A stretch of 10,499 nucleotides of DNA from JBPEXY01 sp052031065 (GTDB lineage: Bacteria; Pseudomonadota; Gammaproteobacteria; Immundisolibacterales; Immundisolibacteraceae): contig JBPEXY010000094.1 in NCBI GenBank assembly GCA_052031065.1, positions 1 through 10,499 on the forward strand. Direction: 5' to 3'. Under the pieces are notes generated by a model that was not told the origin of the DNA, searched no databases, and saw only the letters and a program-made list of their open reading frames with translations. This document shows, piece after piece, positions 1 to 8,414 of the stretch. The stretch's first letter is position 1. The number at the start of each line of letters is the position of its first letter. Made by a program: the position numbers and the translations under genes.

Positions 1-2820
1 CAGGAACTGGAATCAAAATTCCAGCAGATCAACAACGCTCGACTATCCCGTCTGCAGACCTCCCTCTCCGGCAGACAGTGGGACCTGCTTTGCGCGATTC
101 CGGCGCTGCTACATATCAATGTGCCGGCCCTGCCCGGTTTTGTTGAAGATGCTCCAGTTGGTTTGCGTAATTTTGACCCCGACAAGGAACTAATCAGCGC
201 CCTGACCCGCCTGGTTACCGGGTTTCGATACCAGCAACAGGCGGTCAGGCAATATTCGCTGCTTTCGGTATTCATGATGGGCAGCAGTGGCAGTATCGCT
301 TTTACTGCCCATTCCGATTTCGACATCTGGGTCTGTGTGTCACCAATTCTGGATAGCGCCGGCCGTGCATTACTGGAGCAAAAATTTCTCCTGCTGGAAA
401 ACTGGGCCGACAGGCGCGGCATGGAGATTCACTTCTTCATCGTCGACGAGGATCAGTTCCAGTCGGGCGAGGTTTCTGACCTTTCCAGCGAAAGCAGCGG
501 TACCGCACAACGGTTTCTATTATTGGACGAGTTTTACCGCACAGCGATTCTGATGGCCGGCCTGCCACCGTTGTGGTGGATTGTCCCTGCCAGCGAAGAG
601 GAAGATTATGACCAGTTCGTGAAACAGCTCGCACACAGACCGGGGCTAAAGGTCGAAAACTTCATCGACTTTGGTCCCCTGGCAAATATCCCGGTTGAGG
701 AGTTCACCGGGGCAGGACTATGGCAAGTCTCCAAAGGTATCGACTCACCCTACAAGTCGGTGATGAAAATTATTCTGATGGAGGCTTATATCGACGAACA
801 CCCACACACCGAGCTCGCCAGCCTGCAATATAAAAAACGTGTTGAACAGGGCACGACTGAGCTCGACAAACTTGATCCCTATCTGTTGATGTTTGAAAAG
901 GGGGAGTCCTTCCTTTCGCGCACAGACCAGCAGGAACGAATAGAGCTGTTACGCCACTGTTTTTACCTGAAAATCGGTGAGCGGTTAAGTCAGAAAAGGG
1001 GCGGCTCGGCGCAACTCGCGACCACGCGTAACCAACTGATGCGGGCTTATATCTCTCAATGGGGCTGGGACGAAGCAAAAATTGCGCTACTGGATAATCG
1101 TTCCAACTGGCGCATCACCCAGGTGATGGCGGAAACCCGCTCTATCCACAGGGAGCTCAGCAGCAGCTACACCCAGCTTTCCAGGGGGACGGCAGAACAC
1201 ACTGCCTCCAGCGCTATCAGCGAGGCAGATCTACACGTGCTTGCCAGGGGCATCTACTCCGCGCTTGAACGACGACCGGGGAAAATAGAGATTGTTAACC
1301 GCAAACCGGACCAGATCAGCAGCGAAGCGGCCCTGATCGTTAATAGTGGGCGTGACCGCAATGGTAATGACGCCTGGATGCTTTACAGCCACAGCGACTA
1401 TGACAAGGAACAGAGCAAACCGATCAAACGATTTCATAACGCAGTGGAGCTGGTGCTCTGGTCAATTCTGAACAGTGTGGTCGCGCCCCACAGCCGCTGG
1501 CTGATCAACAGTCGAAGCAGCCATCTGAACGAACGGGAACTGACCCTACTGGGTGAGTTTGTCCGTCAGCACCTTCGCATCCCCGGTTCATTGATGGCTA
1601 CCGTGGAAGATCTCGCCGGCCCGCTACGCTATACCGAGCTACTGGTGCTGGTAAATGTTGGCTACGAGCCTTTTGCTCACCTGCTACGCAAAGGGGTACG
1701 CATCACCAGTACCCGCTCTAACCCGCTGTGCTTTGGCGACTCCCGGCAAAATACCATTGGCAGCATCGACCTTGTCTATCGCTCCACGTGGGGAGAGATA
1801 ACCTGCCAACACCAACAGGGTAAAGACTCTGTCGGCTCAGTACTGGCACATTATCTTGCCGAATGCCGGAAATTTGGGGCTGACTTTCCCCGGCCAGCAT
1901 TTTTCAGCAGTTCTGAACAAAATGGGGATGATGCAGCACGCCATTTGGCAAAACTGTTCCAGACGGCAAAGGAGTTTTGTCTCGACGGCAAAGGTCAGGG
2001 GCGACGATTCATCTTTGCCTGTGCGACCGGTTTCGCGGTGATCGAAAGGGATCAGGAACAGTTCCGGTATCGCTATGCGCCAGATCGGCAAACTCTGGTG
2101 GAGTGGCTGGGTACACCACTGTCGACCCCGGTAACCACCCGACTGGTGGATATCACACCCGAAATTGCGGATCTGGCTGCCATCACCCACAACCATGTGC
2201 CCGGTTCGATCCAGATCTCCATCGAAATTGATGCTGAACATTCACGCTTTCATCTCCTTGATGAGGCTGGCTGCTACCAGGTTCAGTCCACCGAACGTTA
2301 TCATTTTCAGGCCCATCTGACACAGCTGAATGAATTTGTTGAGAATGTCCGCCGTCGGCTCTGTTTCAATGAAGATCGCGACGTCGCAGCAGATATTTCT
2401 TTCTTCGGACTATCTAGAGAAAAGGACGGAGAATACCGCCATCATGAGGTGGAGATCACCGCCCGCGATTCCTTTAAACCGGCCGGGATTCACGTCCTCG
2501 TCACGCCTTCAGCGGGGGGTAGTCCAGCAATCTCTATCATTTATGACAACGAGGAATTTTCATCCCTCGAGTGGGGGCCTGACCTCTACACAGCGGTCGC
2601 GGTACGCATCCTGTCGCGGCGGGCAAACCGGGGTGATCACCCGATCTATATCACCGATGTTGATGTGGTACCGGCGATGGATGAACAGCAACGCTTACAG
2701 ACAGTGCATTATTTCAAGTACAAAAAAGCGATCGAAGAACGACTGTCCGACGCGCTTGCTCTTCACCTGAACAGGGAGAATAGCGAGCAGCGAGACGCAT
2801 CTGCTCTGGCGAACGGTTGA
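1..2820 (+). CDS. cyaA: Class I adenylate cyclase, 5' end outside the window
   Basis: Makes cyclic AMP from ATP in the cytoplasm, the signal read by CRP-type regulators. The frame is open from base 1, so the first GTG/ATG-like codons seen (such as 121) are internal: residues before it (ending CAIPALLHINVPALPGF) match the family's N-terminal region. About 939 residues are visible, against roughly 850-950 for the family. The nucleotidyltransferase-like active site is present: MGSSGS at visible residues 93-98, then SDFDIWVC with acidic residues D106 and D108 (bases 316-324). A second family block, PYKSVMKIILMEAY, lies near bases 750-790, followed by YLLMFEKGESFL. By family knowledge, the N-terminal half is catalytic and the C-terminal half regulatory; I see no recognisable separate domain in the latter. 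No frameshift is seen. The stop is 59 bases before the lptM start, so co-transcription is likely. Identity is very secure; the true start cannot be given. Confidence 0.95.
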   Translation, partial: QELESKFQQINNARLSRLQTSLSGRQWDLLCAIPALLHINVPALPGFVEDAPVGLRNFDPDKELISALTRLVTGFRYQQQAVRQYSLLSVFMMGSSGSIAFTAHSDFDIWVCVSPILDSAGRALLEQKFLLLENWADRRGMEIHFFIVDEDQFQSGEVSDLSSESSGTAQRFLLLDEFYRTAILMAGLPPLWWIVPASEEEDYDQFVKQLAHRPGLKVENFIDFGPLANIPVEEFTGAGLWQVSKGIDSPYKSVMKIILMEAYIDEHPHTELASLQYKKRVEQGTTELDKLDPYLLMFEKGESFLSRTDQQERIELLRHCFYLKIGERLSQKRGGSAQLATTRNQLMRAYISQWGWDEAKIALLDNRSNWRITQVMAETRSIHRELSSSYTQLSRGTAEHTASSAISEADLHVLARGIYSALERRPGKIEIVNRKPDQISSEAALIVNSGRDRNGNDAWMLYSHSDYDKEQSKPIKRFHNAVELVLWSILNSVVAPHSRWLINSRSSHLNERELTLLGEFVRQHLRIPGSLMATVEDLAGPLRYTELLVLVNVGYEPFAHLLRKGVRITSTRSNPLCFGDSRQNTIGSIDLVYRSTWGEITCQHQQGKDSVGSVLAHYLAECRKFGADFPRPAFFSSSEQNGDDAARHLAKLFQTAKEFCLDGKGQGRRFIFACATGFAVIERDQEQFRYRYAPDRQTLVEWLGTPLSTPVTTRLVDITPEIADLAAITHNHVPGSIQISIEIDAEHSRFHLLDEAGCYQVQSTERYHFQAHLTQLNEFVENVRRRLCFNEDRDVAADISFFGLSREKDGEYRHHEVEITARDSFKPAGIHVLVTPSAGGSPAISIIYDNEEFSSLEWGPDLYTAVAVRILSRRANRGDHPIYITDVDVVPAMDEQQRLQTVHYFKYKKAIEERLSDALALHLNRENSEQRDASALANG

Positions 2821-2879
2821 ATCTACGCCACGGAGGGGCAATACTGCTGCATTGTCAATTCTCAGGCCCCGTTACCCGA

Positions 2880-3035
2880 ATGATTATCCGCCGATTTCTT
2901 AACGCTCTGCCCCGCCTTTTACCGATCCTGTTCTGCTTCTCTCTGCTACAGGGTTGTGGTCAGATGGGGCCTCTCTATCTGCCTGATGAGGGCCAAACCG
3001 AGTCCAGACTGACCACTTCATTGCCGCAGGGTTGA
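2880..3035 (+). CDS. lptM: LptM (YifL-type) small outer-membrane lipoprotein
   Basis: A 51-residue lipoprotein. Residues 1-25 form a signal peptide with arginines at 4 and 5, a hydrophobic core, and a lipobox LLQGC whose Cys26 would be lipidated. The mature protein opens with CGQMGPLYLP, the hallmark of LptM/YifL (E. coli has CGLKGPLYFP). LptM is known to bind the LptD/LptE LPS translocon and help its oxidative maturation. The position between cyaA and lysA is the usual one. ATG 2880 was chosen because it puts the basic n-region directly at the start; the frame is open further up to a TTG at 2817 overlapping the cyaA stop, but that would add 21 residues before the signal peptide. The ribosome binding site is weak. 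The tail after the conserved motif is only about 16 residues, shorter than in E. coli. lysA begins 4 bases after its stop. Confidence 0.85.
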   Translation: MIIRRFLNALPRLLPILFCFSLLQGCGQMGPLYLPDEGQTESRLTTSLPQG

Positions 3036-3039
3036 GCCG

Positions 3040-4293
3040 TTGGATAACCCACTATCCCGCGCTGCTGGCAGGCTCTGTATAGATCAGGTACCGCTCGACC
3101 AGCTGGCATTGCAGTATGGAACACCGCTATACGCCTATTCCCGTGCCTGCATAGACCAAAACTGGCAAACGCTCGATCGAGCACTGGCAGCCCACCCCCA
3201 TTTAATCTGCTACGCGGTCAAAGCCAACTCCAACCTGGCGGTCCTGAATCTGCTGGCTCGCAACGGCTCCGGTTTCGACATTGTTTCTGGCGGTGAGCTT
3301 GCGCGCGTAATCGCAGCAGGAGGAGATCCGGCTAAAGTGGTTTTTTCCGGCGTTGGTAAATCAGATGCCGAGCTGGCCGAGGCGTTGGCAGCAGAGATTG
3401 GCTGTATCAACCTTGAATCTGAAAGTGAAATCGCACGTTTAGCCGAAATAGCTGCTGGTCGTCAGCAGGTCGCTCCGGTGGCATTACGGGTCAATCCGAA
3501 CATTGATGCCCGCTCCCATCCCTATATATCCACCGGGTTGAAAGAGAATAAATTTGGTGTCGGTATTGATCAGGCGGCGGCTATTTACCAGACGCTCGCG
3601 CAATCTCAGTGGCTGGAGCCGGTCGGCATTGACTGCCATATTGGCTCTCAGTTGGTCGAGTTGGCGCCGCTGCGTGAAGCGATTAACCTGGTACTTAAAT
3701 TATCTGATTCGTTACGCCATAGTGGCATTACTCTGGAGCATATTGATGTTGGTGGAGGGTTGGGTATCCGTTATGCGGATGAACAACCACCATCGCTAGA
3801 GGCTTACGCCGCGCTGTTGCTTGAGCTGTTCCAGGGCCGCCAGGAGCAAATCATTATCGAACCCGGCCGCAGTCTGGTGGGCAATGCCGGGGTAATGCTG
3901 ACTCGAGTAATTGCCTTAAAGCCGGGGGAGGAGAAGAGTTTCGCGCTGGTCGATGCGGCGATGAATGATCTGTTGCGCCCTTCGCTCTATGACGCCTGGC
4001 ACGATATCGAACCGGTTGTTGAACGCCCTGGTGAAGCAACCAAAAGCTGGGATGTCGTCGGTCCGATCTGTGAAACCGGTGATTTTCTCGGCAAGAATCG
4101 TGAGCTGGCACTCAGCGAGGGAGATCTGCTCGCAGTGCTCAGCTGCGGTGCCTACGGCTTCACCATGGCATCCAACTACAACACCCGGCCGCGTGCAGCT
4201 GAAGTGATGATTGACGGTGACAGCCACTTTTTGGTTCGCGAGCGTGAAACGGTGGACCAATTATTACAGGGGGAGAGCCTGTTACCCTCCTGA
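3040..4293 (+). CDS. lysA: Diaminopimelate decarboxylase
   Basis: PLP enzyme that decarboxylates meso-diaminopimelate to L-lysine, the last step of lysine synthesis, in the cytoplasm. The 417-residue length is normal. Seen in order: CYAVKANSN with the PLP-binding Lys61, GFDIVSGGEL, VFSGVGK, LRVNPN, the HIGSQL block, the GGGLG phosphate-binding loop, EPGRS, and the C-terminal CETGDFLG and CGAYGF active-site segments of a fold III decarboxylase. The start is TTG at 3040, with GCAGGG upstream overlapping the lptM end; this fits the family N-terminus and no closer ATG exists. It is probably co-transcribed and translationally coupled with lptM, with a 4-base gap. The usual partner dapF does not follow; a convergent gene on the other strand comes next. 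Function is secure. Confidence 0.97.
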   Translation: MDNPLSRAAGRLCIDQVPLDQLALQYGTPLYAYSRACIDQNWQTLDRALAAHPHLICYAVKANSNLAVLNLLARNGSGFDIVSGGELARVIAAGGDPAKVVFSGVGKSDAELAEALAAEIGCINLESESEIARLAEIAAGRQQVAPVALRVNPNIDARSHPYISTGLKENKFGVGIDQAAAIYQTLAQSQWLEPVGIDCHIGSQLVELAPLREAINLVLKLSDSLRHSGITLEHIDVGGGLGIRYADEQPPSLEAYAALLLELFQGRQEQIIIEPGRSLVGNAGVMLTRVIALKPGEEKSFALVDAAMNDLLRPSLYDAWHDIEPVVERPGEATKSWDVVGPICETGDFLGKNRELALSEGDLLAVLSCGAYGFTMASNYNTRPRAAEVMIDGDSHFLVRERETVDQLLQGESLLPS

Positions 4294-4307
4294 ACTCGTA
4301 ACCAGGT

Positions 4308-4332
4308 GTGTCCAAGGGTACACTAACTCTTT
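4308..4332 (+). terminator. Weak candidate terminator after lysA
   Basis: In the 39-base gap between the convergent lysA and PepSY-type genes, GTGTCC (4308-4313) can pair with GG-ACAC (4317-4323, one bulged T) around a 3-base loop, followed by CTTTT at 4328-4332. The stem is short and bulged and the T run begins several bases after it, so this is only a possibility. It is the only structure I see here that could end the cyaA-lptM-lysA transcript. Confidence 0.25.
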
Positions 4333-5142
4333 TCATCGCTTTGAGAGCAGCGGGGACTTCAGGTAGAGATAGACTCCACTGATCAACTGAACCAGCAGTA
4401 ACAGCGCTGCCAGGTCCATCGCGATCACCCCCGGCAGGCCAAACAGTCGGCCACTGTGCAGGTCCTGGAGCAGTTTTTCCCAGCTTAGCGAGCGGCCGTG
4501 GTAGAGACGGTAGGCTCTGTCCCACTCATCCCCTTCCAGTAGGGTGGGGGCAGCCCAGCTAACCGGCACGTCCGACGCCAGCTCGGCCCAGTTCATCAAC
4601 AGCTCATCCGCAACGTAACGGGTCGTGCCTTTCTCTATCACAACGCCCTGTGAACCACAGCCGGTGCGGTTGGGTTCGCCCTGCAACGATGGCGGCAGCT
4701 CCACCGTTTCCAGCTTCTCTCCCCCATCATTGACCAGCGTTACCGAATAAGGAGTTACCAAACTGGTGTAATCCGCTAGCTCACAGACTCCGCTTAGCAG
4801 CGGCTGAAGGTCGAACAGGTAACGGTCATTCAGATAGAGCCGCTCCTGCAGTTGGGTAAAGGTACCGGGTCGAGCCACGAAACGGGCGGCTCGCTCGATT
4901 GGCTGGAAACCATACCAGTCGAGCAGATAACCCCAGGTTACATAACGTTGCGCCAGCTTAAGCTCTGCACTGTGGTTTAGCAGGATACCGGTGAAGATCA
5001 GATTGGCGACCAGCAGCAGCGAGACCAAACCACTCCAGCTGTGCCATTTTCGCCATCTTGCCTTGCGCCGCACCGTTTTCTCAGCGTCACGGCGGCCAGG
5101 CGACAGGGGTGGGGATTCATTGTTGTTGGCTGGTTTCGACAT
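4333..5142 (-). CDS. PepSY-associated transmembrane protein, probable envelope electron-transfer partner
   Basis: A 269-residue inner-membrane protein. A basic N-terminus (RRKARWRKWH, around 25-34) precedes TM1 at about 38-56 in the pattern WHSWSGLVSLLLV...FTGILLNHS, typical of PepSY-associated TM proteins. A periplasmic domain of about 165 residues follows, then TM2 at about 239-261 after LHSGRLFGLPG, and a short basic tail. By the positive-inside rule both ends are cytoplasmic. His57 and His229 sit near the periplasmic membrane face and His34 near the cytoplasmic one, so heme binding is possible but unproven. Cys120 and Cys162 in the periplasmic part could form a disulfide. The start ATG at 5142 lies inside the end of the FMN-binding gene (26-base overlap), implying coupled translation. 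Family members often sit beside FMN-binding proteins; an electron-transfer role from the membrane to the flavin is inferred. The exact subfamily is uncertain. Confidence 0.8.
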   Translation of the reverse strand: MSKPANNNESPPLSPGRRDAEKTVRRKARWRKWHSWSGLVSLLLVANLIFTGILLNHSAELKLAQRYVTWGYLLDWYGFQPIERAARFVARPGTFTQLQERLYLNDRYLFDLQPLLSGVCELADYTSLVTPYSVTLVNDGGEKLETVELPPSLQGEPNRTGCGSQGVVIEKGTTRYVADELLMNWAELASDVPVSWAAPTLLEGDEWDRAYRLYHGRSLSWEKLLQDLHSGRLFGLPGVIAMDLAALLLLVQLISGVYLYLKSPLLSKR

Positions 5143-5677
5143 GTTGATCGAGATAGAGCGCCAGACGAGCCATTCGCTTCATGGCTGAAACTGACAGGGT
5201 GGCACCGGAGATTCCATCAACGGTGCCGGTTAACCGCTTTTTTGGGGTGAGCTGTTGTCCCTCGAACTGTTTTTTAAACGCCGGCAATCGAATCTCCCAT
5301 CCGCGGCTCTCCCGGAAAGCGAGTACCTCGGCATTTTCAATACGCCCCCGGTTGACCAGAAATCCGGCCGTAATCGGCAACTCCTTACCGATCTCTTCGA
5401 GGATCCAGACCCGACCTGAACCCGGTCGCAGCGGGTCATTGTCAGTCTGCCAGTAACGAATTCGCAAGGCCGGATACCGATGGCCCAGTATCTGTTCAAC
5501 CTGCTGGCGTACCTCACCGCGTAGCCAGACGACACCGGCGTTTATCGGCACTGCCGAGAATGCCGACGAGAGATATTCCTGCTGAGTAACGTAGGTGGTT
5601 GCCTGTAGCGGACGCAATGCGAACAGAAACAGTAAAAGAGCGGTTCCCACTGGGAGAACCGCCCTTTTTAAAATCAC
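5117..5677 (-). CDS. Secreted FMN-binding protein, predicted covalently flavinylated
   Basis: A 186-residue exported FMN_bind-domain protein. Residues 1-26 form a signal peptide (MILKRAV, a leucine-rich core, ending LQA). The C-terminal part carries GKELPITAGFLV, VLAFRESRGWEIR, then DGISGATLS. In NqrC/RnfG-type proteins the Thr of SGAT is joined to FMN by ApbE through a phosphoester; here that is Thr160 (bases 5198-5200). Expected role: a periplasmic one-electron carrier. The start is uncertain: GTG at 5677 gives a standard signal peptide and lies 16 bases after the porin stop, but it has only a poorly placed AGG upstream. The frame is open to a TTG at 5710 that overlaps the porin end and would add 11 residues. 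It overlaps the PepSY-type gene by 26 bases. No apbE lies in the window, so the flavin transferase must be elsewhere. The family call is firm; the physiological partner is inferred. Confidence 0.87.
   Translation of the reverse strand: MILKRAVLPVGTALLLFLFALRPLQATTYVTQQEYLSSAFSAVPINAGVVWLRGEVRQQVEQILGHRYPALRIRYWQTDNDPLRPGSGRVWILEEIGKELPITAGFLVNRGRIENAEVLAFRESRGWEIRLPAFKKQFEGQQLTPKKRLTGTVDGISGATLSVSAMKRMARLALYLDQHVETSQQQ
5634..5668. terminator. Terminator-like hairpin inside the signal-peptide codons of the FMN-binding gene
   Basis: GCGGTTC (5640-5646) pairs perfectly with GAACCGC (5656-5662) around a 9-base loop. After one mismatch, AAAAG (5634-5638) pairs with CTTTT (5664-5668). On the plus strand it is followed by a T run; on the minus strand by TCTTTTA. 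It resembles a bidirectional intrinsic terminator, yet it lies within the coding start of the FMN-binding gene, 26 bases after the porin stop. It could partly terminate transcription after the porin gene and lower expression of the two downstream genes, or be chance. No plus-strand gene ends here. Confidence 0.35.
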
Positions 5678-5693
5678 GCCTGTGGTGTGAAGG

Positions 5694-6899
5694 TTAAAAC
5701 TGATAACCAATACCTACATTAAAGCCATCGTCGTCAGGTTTTCCAGCCGGCGCATCAAGATCCATCAGATCAAATTTCAGCACCACGTTTTCATGCGGCC
5801 AGTAATTAACGCCAACATCAGTCTGTTTAAACTCGGAGTTGCCACCTGCACCGGCTTCATTATCCCAGCGCGAATGGCGGGCGAACACTCCCCAACGCGG
5901 ATTGATTCGGTATGAGGGTTCGACAAACCAGCCGTCCTGCTCGTCCCGACCCAGCGCTTTCGCTTCGTCACCGTCAATATCCCACTGCGCATACAGCGCC
6001 TTGAAGCCAATGGGGCCACGCTGATAAACCATGTGAGTTTCCAGCAACAGTCCTTCTGCCTCGTCTGTCGTTGAATCACTCTGGGTCATGTCGGCCTGGT
6101 GCTGCACCGTGGCCGCCAGTTCCAGCCCCGGCACCCCGGTATAACGCAGACGGGCGGTAAATGCCGGATCATCGGCTGGCGCCTCGCTGACCTTTCGCCG
6201 GCCATCCCGCGGTTTAAAAGTGAAAGCATTATTTTTGGATGCCTCAAGCCCGGAGTGGACAGCAACATCGTAGCCGAGGCCACCACCCAACTCTCCGCTC
6301 ACCATCGCGCCAGCTTCCCACCAGGTGGTTGGGATAATGTTCTTTTCGACATTGTTACGCTCAACACCGTAGAAGGTATCCGGTTCATGAGTTTCGTTGA
6401 GAATGCCAACGGGTAGCAGAAATACGCCCCCTTTTACCCGGTGCTGGTCGTTAAGGTCATACTCGATATAGGCCTGTTCCACCTCGACCTCGCCATTCTT
6501 GCCCTCTCCAGCAAGCGAATGCTCCACCTCCAGCTCTGAGAAGAAGCGTAGATCATCGGTAAACTGGTGGCCAAAAAAGAGCACGAACCGGTGCAGGTCG
6601 ATTTCATCTTTAAGCTCGGTGTTATTCCAGTGGACCTCACCGTATCCACCGATGGTGGTTTTCTCCGCCCACTGAGCGAGCTGGGAAGCAGCGCTGTTCT
6701 CCACCTGTTCAACTATGGTTTCCTGCGCCACCACCAGCTCGTGCTGCTGGTTTTCAAGCTGCTCTATGCGTTGCAGAAGCAGCTGTACTGTCTGCTTTAG
6801 CTCCTGTATTTCCGCCTGCGGTGCTGCCTGTACCAACGGCGCCGTTAACAGTCCGACCATCAGGCCAGCCATTGGCCTGGATAACAATTTGCGAATCAT
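5694..6899 (-). CDS. Outer-membrane porin of the phosphate-selective OprO/OprP-like type with N-terminal coiled coil
   Basis: A 401-residue outer-membrane protein. Signal peptide at residues 1-25 (MIRKLLSR..., cleavage after VQA). Residues about 29-68 form a heptad-like coiled coil rich in Leu, Gln and Glu (EIQELKQTVQLLLQRIEQLE). The beta-barrel begins near TIGGYGEVHWNN (about 81-92), contains alternating barrel strands such as HRFVLFFGHQF and RFFSELEVEH, and ends in GIGYQF, with the terminal Phe used by the BAM machinery. ATG 6899 was chosen over an in-frame ATG at 6962 because it starts the signal peptide directly and has AAAGGG upstream. It is the first gene of the unit with the FMN-binding and PepSY-type genes and has a Fur-box-like site upstream. 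The phosphate-selective name is only a family label; the Fur-like site suggests an iron or metal-related substrate, which is inference. Confidence 0.8.
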   Translation of the reverse strand: MIRKLLSRPMAGLMVGLLTAPLVQAAPQAEIQELKQTVQLLLQRIEQLENQQHELVVAQETIVEQVENSAASQLAQWAEKTTIGGYGEVHWNNTELKDEIDLHRFVLFFGHQFTDDLRFFSELEVEHSLAGEGKNGEVEVEQAYIEYDLNDQHRVKGGVFLLPVGILNETHEPDTFYGVERNNVEKNIIPTTWWEAGAMVSGELGGGLGYDVAVHSGLEASKNNAFTFKPRDGRRKVSEAPADDPAFTARLRYTGVPGLELAATVQHQADMTQSDSTTDEAEGLLLETHMVYQRGPIGFKALYAQWDIDGDEAKALGRDEQDGWFVEPSYRINPRWGVFARHSRWDNEAGAGGNSEFKQTDVGVNYWPHENVVLKFDLMDLDAPAGKPDDDGFNVGIGYQF

Positions 6900-6991
6900 T
6901 TTGCGTCTATCCCTTTTTGGTTGATCGTCAACACGGACTAGCGATGTAAACCGGCCGCCCATGAAGCCCCGAAAGGAATAATAAACTAAAT

Positions 6992-7010
6992 AATAATGAT
7001 TCGCATTTAG
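6992..7010 (-). promoter_or_regulatory. Candidate Fur box upstream of the porin operon
   Basis: The 19 bases AATAATGATTCGCATTTAG match the classical Fur consensus GATAATGATAATCATTATC at 12 positions, including ATAATGAT and CATT in the two halves (AATG...CATT symmetry). It lies in the 154-base gap between the hemL stop and the porin start, 93 bases before the porin ATG, in an AT-rich stretch. A possible -10 for the porin, TATTAT (minus strand, 6983-6978, 5 of 6 matches), follows it, but no good -35 is seen, which would be in keeping with a repressor site overlapping the promoter. Iron-dependent repression is predicted, not shown. I see nothing else in the gap. Confidence 0.6.
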
Positions 7011-7053
7011 ATTTTAAGAAATTTAGCGCCTGCTTCTGCTACCCCGATCTGAT

Positions 7054-8331
<1,278 letters not shown>

Positions 8332-8414
8332 GAATGGCTCCGGTAATTGGCTTAAAAACTGGGGTATTTAAAACAAGCGGGCGCGGCTTAGATTTAATCT
8401 CTACGAGAACAATA

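Noticed and set aside
121..123. GTG at 121 as the start of cyaA
   Set aside because: The frame is open to base 1 and the residues before 121 continue the family's N-terminal pattern, so the gene starts before the window.
1837..2241. 134-codon open frame on the minus strand inside cyaA and other long antisense frames across lysA, porin and hemL
   Set aside because: These overlap well-supported conserved genes in another frame and show no recognisable motif, signal or start context.
6900..6962. Upstream ATG at 6962 as the porin start
   Set aside because: It would put a charged 21-residue extension ahead of a clear signal peptide; ATG 6899 has a purine-rich AAAGGG upstream.
7011..7053. Terminator after hemL
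   Set aside because: Only short GCAGAAGC and AGC...GCT pairings are present, without a clear stem followed by a T run.
8332..8414. Promoter for hemL in the gap after thiE
   Set aside because: A TTGTTC-like -35 and a TAAATA-like -10 exist but are not at a suitable spacing from each other; the AGATTTAATCT palindrome is too short to interpret.
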